From the NCBI RefSeq assembly GCF_004684245.1, contig NZ_CP038452.1, forward strand, positions 2,218,796 to 2,282,795: a stretch of 64,000 nucleotides of DNA, given 5' to 3'. The notes under the pieces are model-generated. The model was not told the DNA's origin. It searched no databases and was given only the letters and a program-made list of their open reading frames with translations. Source of the DNA: Thermus caldilimi. Its GTDB lineage: Bacteria; Deinococcota; Deinococci; Deinococcales; Thermaceae. Made by a program: the position numbers and the translations under genes. Of the stretch, positions 46,640-55,107 are shown in pieces (the first letter of the stretch is position 1; each line of letters begins with the position of its first letter).

Positions 46640-46715
46640 GGTGCACCTCCATGAGCGTGACGACAAAGAGCCGCACCGCGGACGAGAGACCGAAGAGCGC
46701 TTCAGGCTTAGGCAT
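46632..46715 (-). CDS. 27-residue peptide
   Basis: ATG at 46715 preceded by GAAGGAGGAGAA; reads MPKPEALFGLSSAVRLFVVT and ends EVHRG. Overlaps the excisionase-like gene by 8 bases and the next start by 8. Coupling and ribosome site support translation; function unknown, possibly a leader peptide. Confidence 0.45.
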   Translation of the reverse strand: MPKPEALFGLSSAVRLFVVTLMEVHRG

Positions 46716-46929
46716 GGTTCTCCTCCTTCGAGGGCTGATTTGTCGGTACCGATATATCGGTATCCAGGCCCAAAAAAAGAGCAAGGTCCTTCTCTAATAC
46801 CCTCCACTCTCGTCCGACCTTAACCGCCTTTAAGCGCCCAGAGCGGATTTCTCGCCTGACCCACAGCACACTTTTCTTGAGCAACGTTGCTACTTCTTGG
46901 CTAGTTAAGAGCTTCATCTTGGGTGGCAT
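46708..46929 (-). CDS. Excisionase-type HTH protein, first early gene
   Basis: 73 residues (69 if the ATG at 46917 is used). LTSQEVATLLKKSVLWVRREIRSGRLKAVKVGREWRVLEKDLALFLG is the helix-turn-helix_17/excisionase fold. Divergent from the repressor, so it plays the Cro/Xis part: first gene of the lytic operon. TAAGAT at 46928-46933 on the minus strand would make a leaderless message from 46917. Confidence 0.72.
   Translation of the reverse strand: MPPKMKLLTSQEVATLLKKSVLWVRREIRSGRLKAVKVGREWRVLEKDLALFLGLDTDISVPTNQPSKEENHA
46747..46762. promoter_or_regulatory. 16-bp palindrome TACCGATATATCGGTA
   Basis: Perfect palindrome inside the excisionase-type gene. Its half-site TATCGGTA recurs at 46959-46966 in the divergent promoter, so both could be repressor operators. 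Confidence 0.5.
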
Positions 46930-46992
46930 CTTAGCCTAAAGCTCAAGGTTTAGTCAAGTATCGGTAGCGACTAACGGGTAACACTACAATGC
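46930..46992. promoter_or_regulatory. Divergent lysogeny/lytic control region
   Basis: 63 bases between repressor and first lytic gene. Minus strand: TTGACT (46952-46957) with TAAGAT 18 bases on. Plus strand: TACAAT (46985-46990). Dyad TTAGTC-N13-GACTAA (46950-46974) covers the lytic -35 box and contains TATCGGTA. GTGGCGGTC is repeated at 46993 and 47014, the two possible repressor starts. Confidence 0.5.
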
Positions 46993-47694
46993 GTGGCGGT
47001 CTATTTTAGTGATGTGGCGGTCAAGAGGGGAGCAGAAACCCTCCTTGAAAAGCCTAGTTGGGGTCAGGCAATCAAGGCGAGGCGTCAAGCTTTAGGCCTG
47101 ACTCAGGAAGATATTGAGGCAATAACGCAAGATGCCATCTCTCAAAAAACTGTGTCCGACTTGGAAGTTGGCAGAGTCCACCCGCTAAAACTTGGCGCAG
47201 AAAAGTTTTTGGCCCTTCTTAGCGCCCTTCGCTGGACCCCCGAAGAGTTCGCCCAGGCCACGGGCCTCGAGGTGCCCTTGGTCTACCGCCCCTCGGGGGA
47301 ACCCCGGGAGGATGTGGTTTGGCTTCGCGTGGTAGCCTCGGGGACCGCGGGCCGCCCTTGGCCGGAGGCCGGGGTCCTGCCCGTGCCCAAGGAGTTTGTC
47401 CGCCCGGGCTCCATGCTCATCCGCGTGGAAGGGGACAGCATGGACACCGGGGACGATGATGGGCTCAGGGACGGGGACCTGGTCCTCGTGGACCAAAACC
47501 TCCGGGATCTCCGCCCCGGGAAGGTCTTCGCCCTAGAAATCCTGGGGGACGGCATCACCATCAAGCGGGCCAAGAAGACCAAGAGGGGCTGGGTCTTCGT
47601 CTCCGACAACCCCGCAGGCCCCGTCCTGGAACCCGACGAAGTGAATGTGCTGGGGGAGGTTTACCGCAAGATCAGCATCCGGGAGGTGAAGTAA
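46993..47694 (+). CDS. CI/LexA-type self-cleaving repressor
   Basis: 233 residues (226 from the GTG at 47014). N-terminal helix-turn-helix (WGQAIKARRQALGLTQEDIEAITQDAISQKTVSDLEVG), C-terminal S24 peptidase with Ser149 in VEGDSMDTG and Lys191 in ITIKRAKK; GTAGRPW carries the likely Ala-Gly cleavage bond. It should hold the lytic operon off and be inactivated after DNA damage. Confidence 0.88.
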   Translation: MAVYFSDVAVKRGAETLLEKPSWGQAIKARRQALGLTQEDIEAITQDAISQKTVSDLEVGRVHPLKLGAEKFLALLSALRWTPEEFAQATGLEVPLVYRPSGEPREDVVWLRVVASGTAGRPWPEAGVLPVPKEFVRPGSMLIRVEGDSMDTGDDDGLRDGDLVLVDQNLRDLRPGKVFALEILGDGITIKRAKKTKRGWVFVSDNPAGPVLEPDEVNVLGEVYRKISIREVK

Positions 47695-48083
47695 TGATCA
47701 AGCTTCGCTATAACGCTAGCGAAGTTAAGATCGATATGACATCTTCCTGGCTGATCTTGGATACGCCAGACACCCGTGTTGCACTTCATAAGGGTGCTAT
47801 AGCCGGATTTACCCTCACTGTTGGTGTATATTGGAGCCTTTTCTTTTCTGGACTTTTGCTTCTAGCTGCAGCTTTGGGCGCTTGGCGTGTTTTGTTTGAT
47901 GCCACGCTAGCGCTTATTGTGGGAAGTTTGGGTGTAGCGTCCATTTTTGCTTTTGTTTTTTACCGACCAGCTAGCCTGCGGATTTACCACACTGGCGGTG
48001 AAGCTCTTAGTCTAGAGGGTCCCGGGATTTACAAAAACCTCTACAACTTGCTTGAAAAGCTCTTGCTGTGGAGGGGCCAATGA
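47694..48083 (+). CDS. Membrane protein in the accessory block
   Basis: 129 residues. Soluble ends and two hydrophobic segments in the middle (GFTLTVGVYWSLFFSGLLLLAAALGAW and LALIVGSLGVASIFAFVFY), resembling small bPH-like membrane proteins. Starts on the repressor stop (TAATG), so it is expressed in the lysogen. Markedly lower GC than the repressor. Family not recognised. Confidence 0.65.
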   Translation: MIKLRYNASEVKIDMTSSWLILDTPDTRVALHKGAIAGFTLTVGVYWSLFFSGLLLLAAALGAWRVLFDATLALIVGSLGVASIFAFVFYRPASLRIYHTGGEALSLEGPGIYKNLYNLLEKLLLWRGQ

Positions 48084-48703
48084 AGAAAAAGATTCTTCTG
48101 TACATCAGCTTCCTTCTTGCCCTTGCAAACGCCCAATCCGGTTCCGCTGATGACCCCTTGTTTCAGGTGTACTTTGCGCGCCCGGTAGTTTCGGCCGCCT
48201 GCGTGAACGAACGGCTCCAAAAAGGGCTTGCCGAGGGGCTAAACACCTGTGTTTTGACCGTTCTTCCTCCAACCGGCGCCGTGGATGCTTACCAAGTAGA
48301 ATACGAAGTTACGCTCAGCTACTGGTATACCCTTGGTACCGAACCCTATTGGCAAGTGGTTGAGGGGATTGAAGGGCCCTGGCGCTATGTAGCCCCGGTC
48401 CAATACGGACAAAGAAGAGTGGAGGTGTTTAGGGTTCTGAGGCCTTTTCGCGAAGCCGTGATACCCGCTTTACAAAGGTGGTTTGACTACAACAAGGCCG
48501 CAAACTACATGGACGCAACGGCAGCTGCAGTTTATACTGGCGTGCCGGTTTCTATTCAGGAAACTTCTCAATCAGTCTTGTTCATACCTTTGCTGAATGC
48601 CCAAAGGCAACATGCCCGACCCGGCGGAACGTTGCAACTAACCATTCGCGTGCGCGTATGCGGTGCTTATCACTGCACACCTAGTGTCCCGATTCGGTTT
48701 TAG
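48080..48703 (+). CDS. Secreted protein of the accessory block
   Basis: 207 residues from the ATG at 48080 with GAGGGG upstream. Clear signal peptide (MKKKILLYISFLLALANA, cut before QS), then a beta-rich exported domain with three Cys. Lysogen-expressed position; could alter the host surface. Function unknown. Low GC. Confidence 0.65.
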   Translation: MKKKILLYISFLLALANAQSGSADDPLFQVYFARPVVSAACVNERLQKGLAEGLNTCVLTVLPPTGAVDAYQVEYEVTLSYWYTLGTEPYWQVVEGIEGPWRYVAPVQYGQRRVEVFRVLRPFREAVIPALQRWFDYNKAANYMDATAAAVYTGVPVSIQETSQSVLFIPLLNAQRQHARPGGTLQLTIRVRVCGAYHCTPSVPIRF

Positions 48704-48766
48704 GAGAAGGCCAGATGGTCAACGCCTACCTGCAATAGGATGCACGGAAGCGGTGAGGAGGCCTCC

Positions 48767-49039
48767 ATGCCTGATCCCAACCTTGACCAACCCCAGCCCC
48801 CGGTTCAACGCCAGGCAGACCCGTACCGCATAGCCCCCATCTTCGTTACCAGCCTTGCCGTGAACGTCTATGAGGGGCAAGTGGCCGTCATCACCTTCTT
48901 CTCGGGGATCCCCACAGACATCGCAACCGGGCTGATCTCTGAAGTGGGGATGGGCTCCTTTGCCCTAACCAAAACGCAGGCCCGGCTTTTAGGGGAAACC
49001 CTCTTGCGGTTTGCGGGGGAGGAAGGCAATGAGGGCTAA
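48767..49039 (+). CDS. Hypothetical protein, accessory block
   Basis: 90 residues from the ATG at 48767 with a GAGGAGG ribosome site. Beta pattern YRIAPIFVTSLAVNVYEGQVAVITFFSG, ending with an Ala/Leu helix. Family not recognised. Overlaps the next gene's start. Confidence 0.6.
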   Translation: MPDPNLDQPQPPVQRQADPYRIAPIFVTSLAVNVYEGQVAVITFFSGIPTDIATGLISEVGMGSFALTKTQARLLGETLLRFAGEEGNEG

Positions 49040-49451
49040 AATGCTTGCCAGATTCGAACCCGAGCGACAAAGCCTTTTGACCAAAAGCTTCCGGGGTGAA
49101 CTTCTGCTCAAACCTAAAGAGGCCAGGGCGAAGATCCTCACCAACGTACCCGTAGAAGTGAGGTACCCTTTAGAGATGATTAGCCTGGCCCCTAATCCGG
49201 AGGCTGCTCTCCAGGAAGGCATCAAGCTCACCCAACGCCTTCTTCGGGATCGGCTTTATGGCAGGGGCAAGGTTTTGGGTTGGCGGAAGAGCCTTGAAGG
49301 GGGGGACTACGCTATCTACGTAGAAGTGCCGCTCGACGTTTATCAAAATATTGACCTCACCTTAGAAATCGGAGCGGAGGTTCTTGCCCTGAGCGATCGG
49401 CTGGGCATCCCCTTCTTTGTCTATTTCGTACCCCCAAAGGATGTCGTCTAA
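49029..49451 (+). CDS. Hypothetical protein paired with a HEPN-like gene
   Basis: 140 residues from the ATG at 49029 (GGGGAGG upstream). Alpha-beta protein (YAIYVEVPLDVYQNIDLTLEIGAEVLALSDRLGIPFFVYFVPPKD). Overlaps the HEPN-like gene by 11 bases. The pairing would suit a toxin-antitoxin-like module but I see no nucleotidyltransferase motif. Confidence 0.6.
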   Translation: MRAKMLARFEPERQSLLTKSFRGELLLKPKEARAKILTNVPVEVRYPLEMISLAPNPEAALQEGIKLTQRLLRDRLYGRGKVLGWRKSLEGGDYAIYVEVPLDVYQNIDLTLEIGAEVLALSDRLGIPFFVYFVPPKDVV

Positions 49452-49824
49452 GCGCGTGACTCCCCCGGAGCCCGGTTTCTTGCAGCACCGGGAGCAAGCT
49501 CTTCACAACGAAGCCCTTCTCAATGGATCATCTTTGCCTTCGGACTGGGAAGTGACGGTGCGCTTTTACGCTACCGCTCATTGGGTTAGGGCCTACCTGA
49601 AGAAGTACCTCAACGTTTCTTCCATCTCAAGCCACGAAGAGGCCGATCGTCTGCTAGAACGAGCCAAGGTGCAAAGGGAACTACGCCAGCTTTTCAAGGA
49701 GCTTCGCTGGGCTAGCGAAGATGCTCGGTATTATTGCGTGCATCCCTCTTCGGCCCAGCTTTACCGCTGCCGACAAGCCCACAACCGCCTTAGGGGCTTC
49801 TTTGAACCAAAGATCACGCCATGA
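49441..49824 (+). CDS. HEPN-like domain protein
   Basis: 127 residues from the ATG at 49441. The pattern WEVTVRFYATAHWVRAYLKKY...SHEEADRLLE...LRQLFKELRWASEDARYY follows a helical HEPN-type family seen in toxin and defence contexts; the RNase RxxxxH motif is not obvious. ATGA overlap with the integrase. Function inferred only loosely. Confidence 0.5.
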   Translation: MSSKRVTPPEPGFLQHREQALHNEALLNGSSLPSDWEVTVRFYATAHWVRAYLKKYLNVSSISSHEEADRLLERAKVQRELRQLFKELRWASEDARYYCVHPSSAQLYRCRQAHNRLRGFFEPKITP

Positions 49825-50993
49825 ACCGCCGGGGTAGGGGAGAGGGCTCCATCTTCCGCCGCAAGGACGGGCGTTGGGCGGGCTTTGTCACCCTGGGCCG
49901 CCGCCCCGATGGCCGTCAGGTCAAACGGTGGGTCTATGGACGCACCCGCCAGGAGGTGGCGGAAAAGCTGGCCCGCCTTCTCCCCCAGGCCTGGACCGGC
50001 ACCATTCCGGACGCGGGCAGGCTGAAGCTGGGTGATTGGCTCCTCTACTGGATCGAGGAGCGCACTACCCGCAAGGGCCTCCGGCCCACCACCGTGCGCA
50101 ACTACCGGGTCTACTTAGGCCACCTGGACCCCATCCTCCACACCCCCCTTTCTCGCCTCACCGCCCTGCAGCTTCGCGCCCTCTTCCAAGGCATGGCCCA
50201 TCTTTCCCCTTCCCACCGACGCCACATTTACCAGTTCCTAAGGGCGGCTCTACGGGATGCGGTGCGGGCCGATCTCATCCCCTCTAACCCCATGGACGCC
50301 GTGGATCCTCCCGAAGGCGGGACCGTGCGCCCCGCCAGAGCGTGGAGCCCCGAAGAAGTGGCCCGCTTCCTGGAGGTTTCCGAGGGGCACCGCCTCTTCC
50401 CCCTCTTCGCCCTCATGCTGGCCACCGGCCTGCGGATAGGGGAGGCCTTAGCCCTCCGCTGGGAAGACTGGGAAGGGGAACGCCTTTGGGTTCGCCATAC
50501 TCTCCGCCGGGACGGGACGCTGGGCCCTCCTAAGACGGCCAACTCCCACGGCTACCTTTACCTAGACCCCAGCACTCAGGCCCTCCTGGCGGATTGGCAC
50601 ACCCGCCTCGAAGAGGAGAAGGCCCAGGCTGGGGATGATTGGGAGGAACACGGCCTCATCTTCCCCTCCCGCCGGGGGACGCCCCTCCAGTACCGCAACG
50701 TGATGCGCACCTTCCAGGAACTTCAGGCCAAAGCAGGGGTGAGCCCCCTCAACCTTCACGGCCTGCGGCATACCTACACCTCCCTGGCCCTCCGGGCCGG
50801 CCTCCCGCCCAAGGTGGTAGCCGCCCGCCTGCGGCATAAAGACGTGAAGCTCACCCTCCAGGTCTACCAGCAGCTTATGGACCAAGACCTTAAAGAAGCG
50901 GCCCTCCCCCTTGACACCTTGCTACACCTTCAGAACCGCAACCAACCGGCACAAACCGCCCCCAAACCAAAGCGAAAGAAGGCCGTTCAGTAA
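49821..50993 (+). CDS. Tyrosine-recombinase integrase
   Basis: 390 residues: basic N-terminal arm-binding region (RRGRGEGSIFRRKDGRWAGFVTLG), SAM-like core domain, then catalytic domain with Arg205 (TGLRIGEALALRW), His313-Arg316 (HGLRH) and Tyr349 (LTLQVYQQLMD). Performs integration and excision at the tRNA-Ile core 49 bases downstream. ATGA-coupled to the accessory block, so it may be transcribed from the repressor side. Confidence 0.93.
   Translation: MNRRGRGEGSIFRRKDGRWAGFVTLGRRPDGRQVKRWVYGRTRQEVAEKLARLLPQAWTGTIPDAGRLKLGDWLLYWIEERTTRKGLRPTTVRNYRVYLGHLDPILHTPLSRLTALQLRALFQGMAHLSPSHRRHIYQFLRAALRDAVRADLIPSNPMDAVDPPEGGTVRPARAWSPEEVARFLEVSEGHRLFPLFALMLATGLRIGEALALRWEDWEGERLWVRHTLRRDGTLGPPKTANSHGYLYLDPSTQALLADWHTRLEEEKAQAGDDWEEHGLIFPSRRGTPLQYRNVMRTFQELQAKAGVSPLNLHGLRHTYTSLALRAGLPPKVVAARLRHKDVKLTLQVYQQLMDQDLKEAALPLDTLLHLQNRNQPAQTAPKPKRKKAVQ
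50913..50929 (+). promoter_or_regulatory. Candidate integrase arm-binding sites, right arm
   Basis: GACACCT (50913-50919) and TACACCT (50923-50929), 10 bases apart within the integrase 3' end, matching the GACACCT pair at 28744-28761. Confidence 0.4.
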
Positions 50994-51041
50994 ACATCAT
51001 TTGCCACTTTTGCCCTTCCTCAAGGGCCTGACCTTTTAGTG

Positions 51042-51086
51042 CTGATAAGCGTGAGGTCGGTGGTTCAAGTCCACCATCGCCCACCA
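51042..51086 (+). repeat. attR core (45 bp)
   Basis: Exact copy of the tRNA-Ile 3' part at 28647-28691, without the 5' half of the tRNA, so it is not a functional tRNA gene. Marks the right end of the provirus. Confidence 0.93.
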
Positions 51087-51094
51087 AGGAAGGT

Positions 51095-51125
51095 CCCCCG
51101 GGAATCTTCCCGGGGGTTCTTTTTG
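51095..51125 (+). terminator. Original tRNA-Ile terminator
   Basis: CCCCCGGGAA / TTCCCGGGGG stem followed by TTCTTTTT, 8 bases after attR. Before integration it would have ended the tRNA-Ile transcript. Confidence 0.85.
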
Positions 51126-51167
51126 GAGCACTTCCTGGAGCGTCCGTTAGCTTACGAAGTCTACCCC

Positions 51168-52373
51168 TCACCTTGGCCTTTTCCAAGATTTAAAGAGAAG
51201 CTCCACCCCTAAAAGAAAGCCAAAGGCCACGAGACCACCGTAGAGGAAGGCTCCACCAGGGAAGTGGGTTTCCAACCATCCTGCAACGGGATAGGCCAGA
51301 ACCCACCAGAGGTGGCTCCAGGCAAAGTGGGCTCCGTAAACCCGCCCCTGGAGGACCTCAGGGGTACGGTCAGCGATCAGGGCTTGTGTGGGCAGGTTAA
51401 CCCAGTTTTGGCCTGCACCAGCCAGAATCCAGAGGAAAAGGAGCAGGTTCAGGGAGGCCCAGTCAGCGGGCAGGACCGCCAGGCTGGAAACCATAGCACC
51501 TAAGAAGACAAAGGTGGTACGGGGGATGCGGTTTTCCCAAGCGCCCATGGACAAAGCAGCCAAGGTGGCCCCAATGCCAAAGCCAGCCATAGTCCAGCCG
51601 TATTCCAACGCGTCTAGCCCTAACTTTCCCCGGATCAAACCCACGGTGCCCACCAATACCAGGGCCCCGGACACCGCGGCCGAAAGCTCTAGGAGCAGGG
51701 CGTAGCGCAGGGGGCCGTCCCGCCACAACCAGAGGGTTCCCTCCCGAATATCGCCCAGGGGGCTGGTGGGAGTGTTTTCCCGTTCCACCCGGAGACTTAC
51801 CGGCAGGGTAAGGATGAGCAGGGCGGAGAACATAAAGGTTATCCCGTTTAGCAGGAAAAGGTTCCGCGCTCCAAGGAGGCCCGCCAGGGCCCCGGCTATC
51901 CCGGGGCCCAGCACTCCCAGAACCTCGTAAGTGGCTCCGGATAGGGCAATGGCCTGGGCATAGTCTTTCTGTTTCATCACCTGGGGCAGCGCTGCCTGGT
52001 AGGCGGGGGTGAAGAAGGCGGTGAGGGCGTTGAGGAGGAACATCAGGGTGTAGATCTGCCATACCTCGCCTACCCAGGGCATAAGCCCTACCACCCCCAT
52101 TCGGCCTAGGTCCGCACCTGCCATCAGCTTCCTCCGGTCCACCCGGTCGGCCAGGATCCCAGCCCACGGGGAGAGAAGGACAAAGGCCGTGACCCGCAGG
52201 GTCAGGGCTCCGGCCAGGATACTTGCTGACTTTGTCCCACCCACCTCAAAGGCCAGAAGAGCTAGGGCGACCCAGGTGAAGGCATCGCCTAGAAGGCTGG
52301 TGGTCTGGGCGGCGTACAGGCGGGCAAAGAGGGGGTTACGCAGGCTCTGGAGAAGGCGGGGAAGGGTTCTCAT
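51168..52373 (-). CDS. MFS transporter (MFS_3/EntS-like)
   Basis: 401 residues, about twelve membrane segments, loop motif GILADRVDRRKLMAGADLGR. Belongs to the exporter-like group of the first MFS gene in this window, to which it is similar in layout. The ATG overlaps the stop of the ArsR-type gene (ATGG/TGA region), so the pair is one transcript. Substrate unknown; an ion or drug effluxed under ArsR control is plausible. Confidence 0.88.
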   Translation of the reverse strand: MRTLPRLLQSLRNPLFARLYAAQTTSLLGDAFTWVALALLAFEVGGTKSASILAGALTLRVTAFVLLSPWAGILADRVDRRKLMAGADLGRMGVVGLMPWVGEVWQIYTLMFLLNALTAFFTPAYQAALPQVMKQKDYAQAIALSGATYEVLGVLGPGIAGALAGLLGARNLFLLNGITFMFSALLILTLPVSLRVERENTPTSPLGDIREGTLWLWRDGPLRYALLLELSAAVSGALVLVGTVGLIRGKLGLDALEYGWTMAGFGIGATLAALSMGAWENRIPRTTFVFLGAMVSSLAVLPADWASLNLLLFLWILAGAGQNWVNLPTQALIADRTPEVLQGRVYGAHFAWSHLWWVLAYPVAGWLETHFPGGAFLYGGLVAFGFLLGVELLFKSWKRPR

Positions 52374-52717
52374 GGCTTGGCTCCGTGGTCCGGGAGGCCC
52401 AGGCGCTGGTGCTCGGCGTGGGCGAAGGCTTGGATGAGGAGGTCCGCAACATGGCTTTTGAGGCGGTAAAACACCTGGGTGCCCTGCCGGCGGGCGGCCA
52501 CCACCCCCGCTCCCCGCAAAACCGCCAGGTGCCTCGAGGTGGTGCTTTGGGGAAGCCGTAAGCGCTGGGCCAAGCGGCCCACGCTTTCCTCGCCTTCCAG
52601 AAGACCTAAAGCGATGCGCAGGCGGGTGGCCTCCGCCAGGGCGGAGAAGATCCTCAGGACGTGCTCGAGGTCTTCCGCCGGGAGCCGGCTTTCCCGTGGG
52701 GCTTCGTGGCGCTCCAT
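52370..52717 (-). CDS. ArsR-family regulator
   Basis: 115 residues: winged helix (DLEHVLRIFSALAEATRLRIALGLLEGEESVGRLAQRLRLPQSTTSRHLAVLRGAGVV). No ELCVCDL-type metal site, so the signal is unknown. TATAAT at 52724-52729 on the minus strand is 6 bases before the ATG (leaderless). Confidence 0.9.
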   Translation of the reverse strand: MERHEAPRESRLPAEDLEHVLRIFSALAEATRLRIALGLLEGEESVGRLAQRLRLPQSTTSRHLAVLRGAGVVAARRQGTQVFYRLKSHVADLLIQAFAHAEHQRLGLPDHGAKP

Positions 52718-52723
52718 GAGCTG

Positions 52724-54330
<1,607 letters not shown>

Positions 54331-54350
54331 GGTTCCCCACCCTTTCCGGG

Positions 54351-54581
54351 CTAGTCTCCGAAAAGTTTTTCAAAGGCCTCTCCGCTTCCCTTCTTGCGGG
54401 CCAGGCGGTAGGTGCCTTCTTTTTCCTCCAGCCTTCCCTCCGCTACCAGGGCCTTCAGGGTGTCCTCCAACTCCTTTTTGGAAAAGGCTTCCCCCTCTTC
54501 GTCCAGGTAGCGCTGGATCTCCTTGAAGGTGGCAAAGCGCAATGCCTCTACCGCTCGCATGACCCATGCCTTGCGATCCAT
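54351..54581 (-). CDS. Small winged-helix protein
   Basis: 76 residues: ALRFATFKEIQRYLDEEGEAFSKKELEDTLKALVAEGRLEEKEGTYRLA reads as a compact winged helix, probably DNA-binding. Convergent with guaB; no partner nearby. Confidence 0.65.
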   Translation of the reverse strand: MDRKAWVMRAVEALRFATFKEIQRYLDEEGEAFSKKELEDTLKALVAEGRLEEKEGTYRLARKKGSGEAFEKLFGD

Positions 54582-54621
54582 GCCACCATCCTATCCCCTT
54601 TCCCCGTGGCATCCTGGACGC

Positions 54622-55083
54622 GTGGACCCCTATCGGGAGTACCAGGACTACGTGGTGGCCTCGAGGCTCCTGGTGGCCCTGGGGCTTTCCCGGGAGGTGC
54701 TTTCCCTGGCCCAGTATGCCCGGTTTCGCCTCAAGCGTATGGAGCTGGTCCAGAAGGGAGAGTTCGGCCGCCTGGAAAGCTTGGATGAGCGGCTGCGGTA
54801 TGGTTTCTTCAGCAATCCCTTAAAGCTCAAGGAGTTCCTGGAGCGCACCGCCCACGCCCCCTTTTGGGCCTCCCCCTTGGCCTTTGAGGCCCTGCTATTT
54901 CCCGAGGAGCAGGCCCGCCTTGTCTACCCAGGGCAGGCAGGGGAGTACTACCTGGGCTGGCTCAGGCTACCCCATCTCCTCATGGCTCCCGACGCCTTCG
55001 AGGAGGCCCTGAGGGAGCAGGAGGCCCGGGCCCAGGCCCTTCCCCTCTTCCTCAACGCCTTCCACCGGGTACCCGGCCCTTGA
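54622..55083 (+). CDS. Hypothetical protein
   Basis: 153 residues from the GTG at 54622 (VDPYREYQDYVVASRLLVALGLS...). Soluble and helical, Leu/Arg/Glu-rich. No family recognised. The start is uncertain; earlier in-frame codons overlap the divergent winged-helix gene. Confidence 0.6.
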   Translation: MDPYREYQDYVVASRLLVALGLSREVLSLAQYARFRLKRMELVQKGEFGRLESLDERLRYGFFSNPLKLKEFLERTAHAPFWASPLAFEALLFPEEQARLVYPGQAGEYYLGWLRLPHLLMAPDAFEEALREQEARAQALPLFLNAFHRVPGP

Positions 55084-55107
55084 TGCCTTTCGTCCTCGCC
55101 CCTGGCC

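Larger units (their letters stand above)
28647..51086. mobile_element. P23-77/IN93-like provirus integrated in tRNA-Ile
   Basis: About 22.4 kb between two 45-bp att repeats. Hallmarks: tyrosine integrase next to attR, self-cleaving repressor, leftward operon with rep-like gene, M23 hydrolase, FtsK/HerA-type ATPase, a membrane protein, two small capsid proteins of 173 and 294 residues, many single-helix membrane proteins, a fibre, a spike-like protein and a lytic transglycosylase. No large terminase, portal or tail genes. This matches the known gene order of Thermus membrane-containing viruses P23-77 and IN93 as I recall it. It carries one 1.2-kb IS. Confidence 0.88.

Noticed and set aside
49029-49824. 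MNT-HEPN toxin-antitoxin pair
   Set aside because: The first protein lacks the GSxxxG...DxD nucleotidyltransferase motif and the second lacks a clear RxxxxH, so only a HEPN-like description is given.
51042-51086. A second tRNA-Ile
   Set aside because: Only the 3' 45 bases are present; there is no D-arm or 5' acceptor strand. It is attR.
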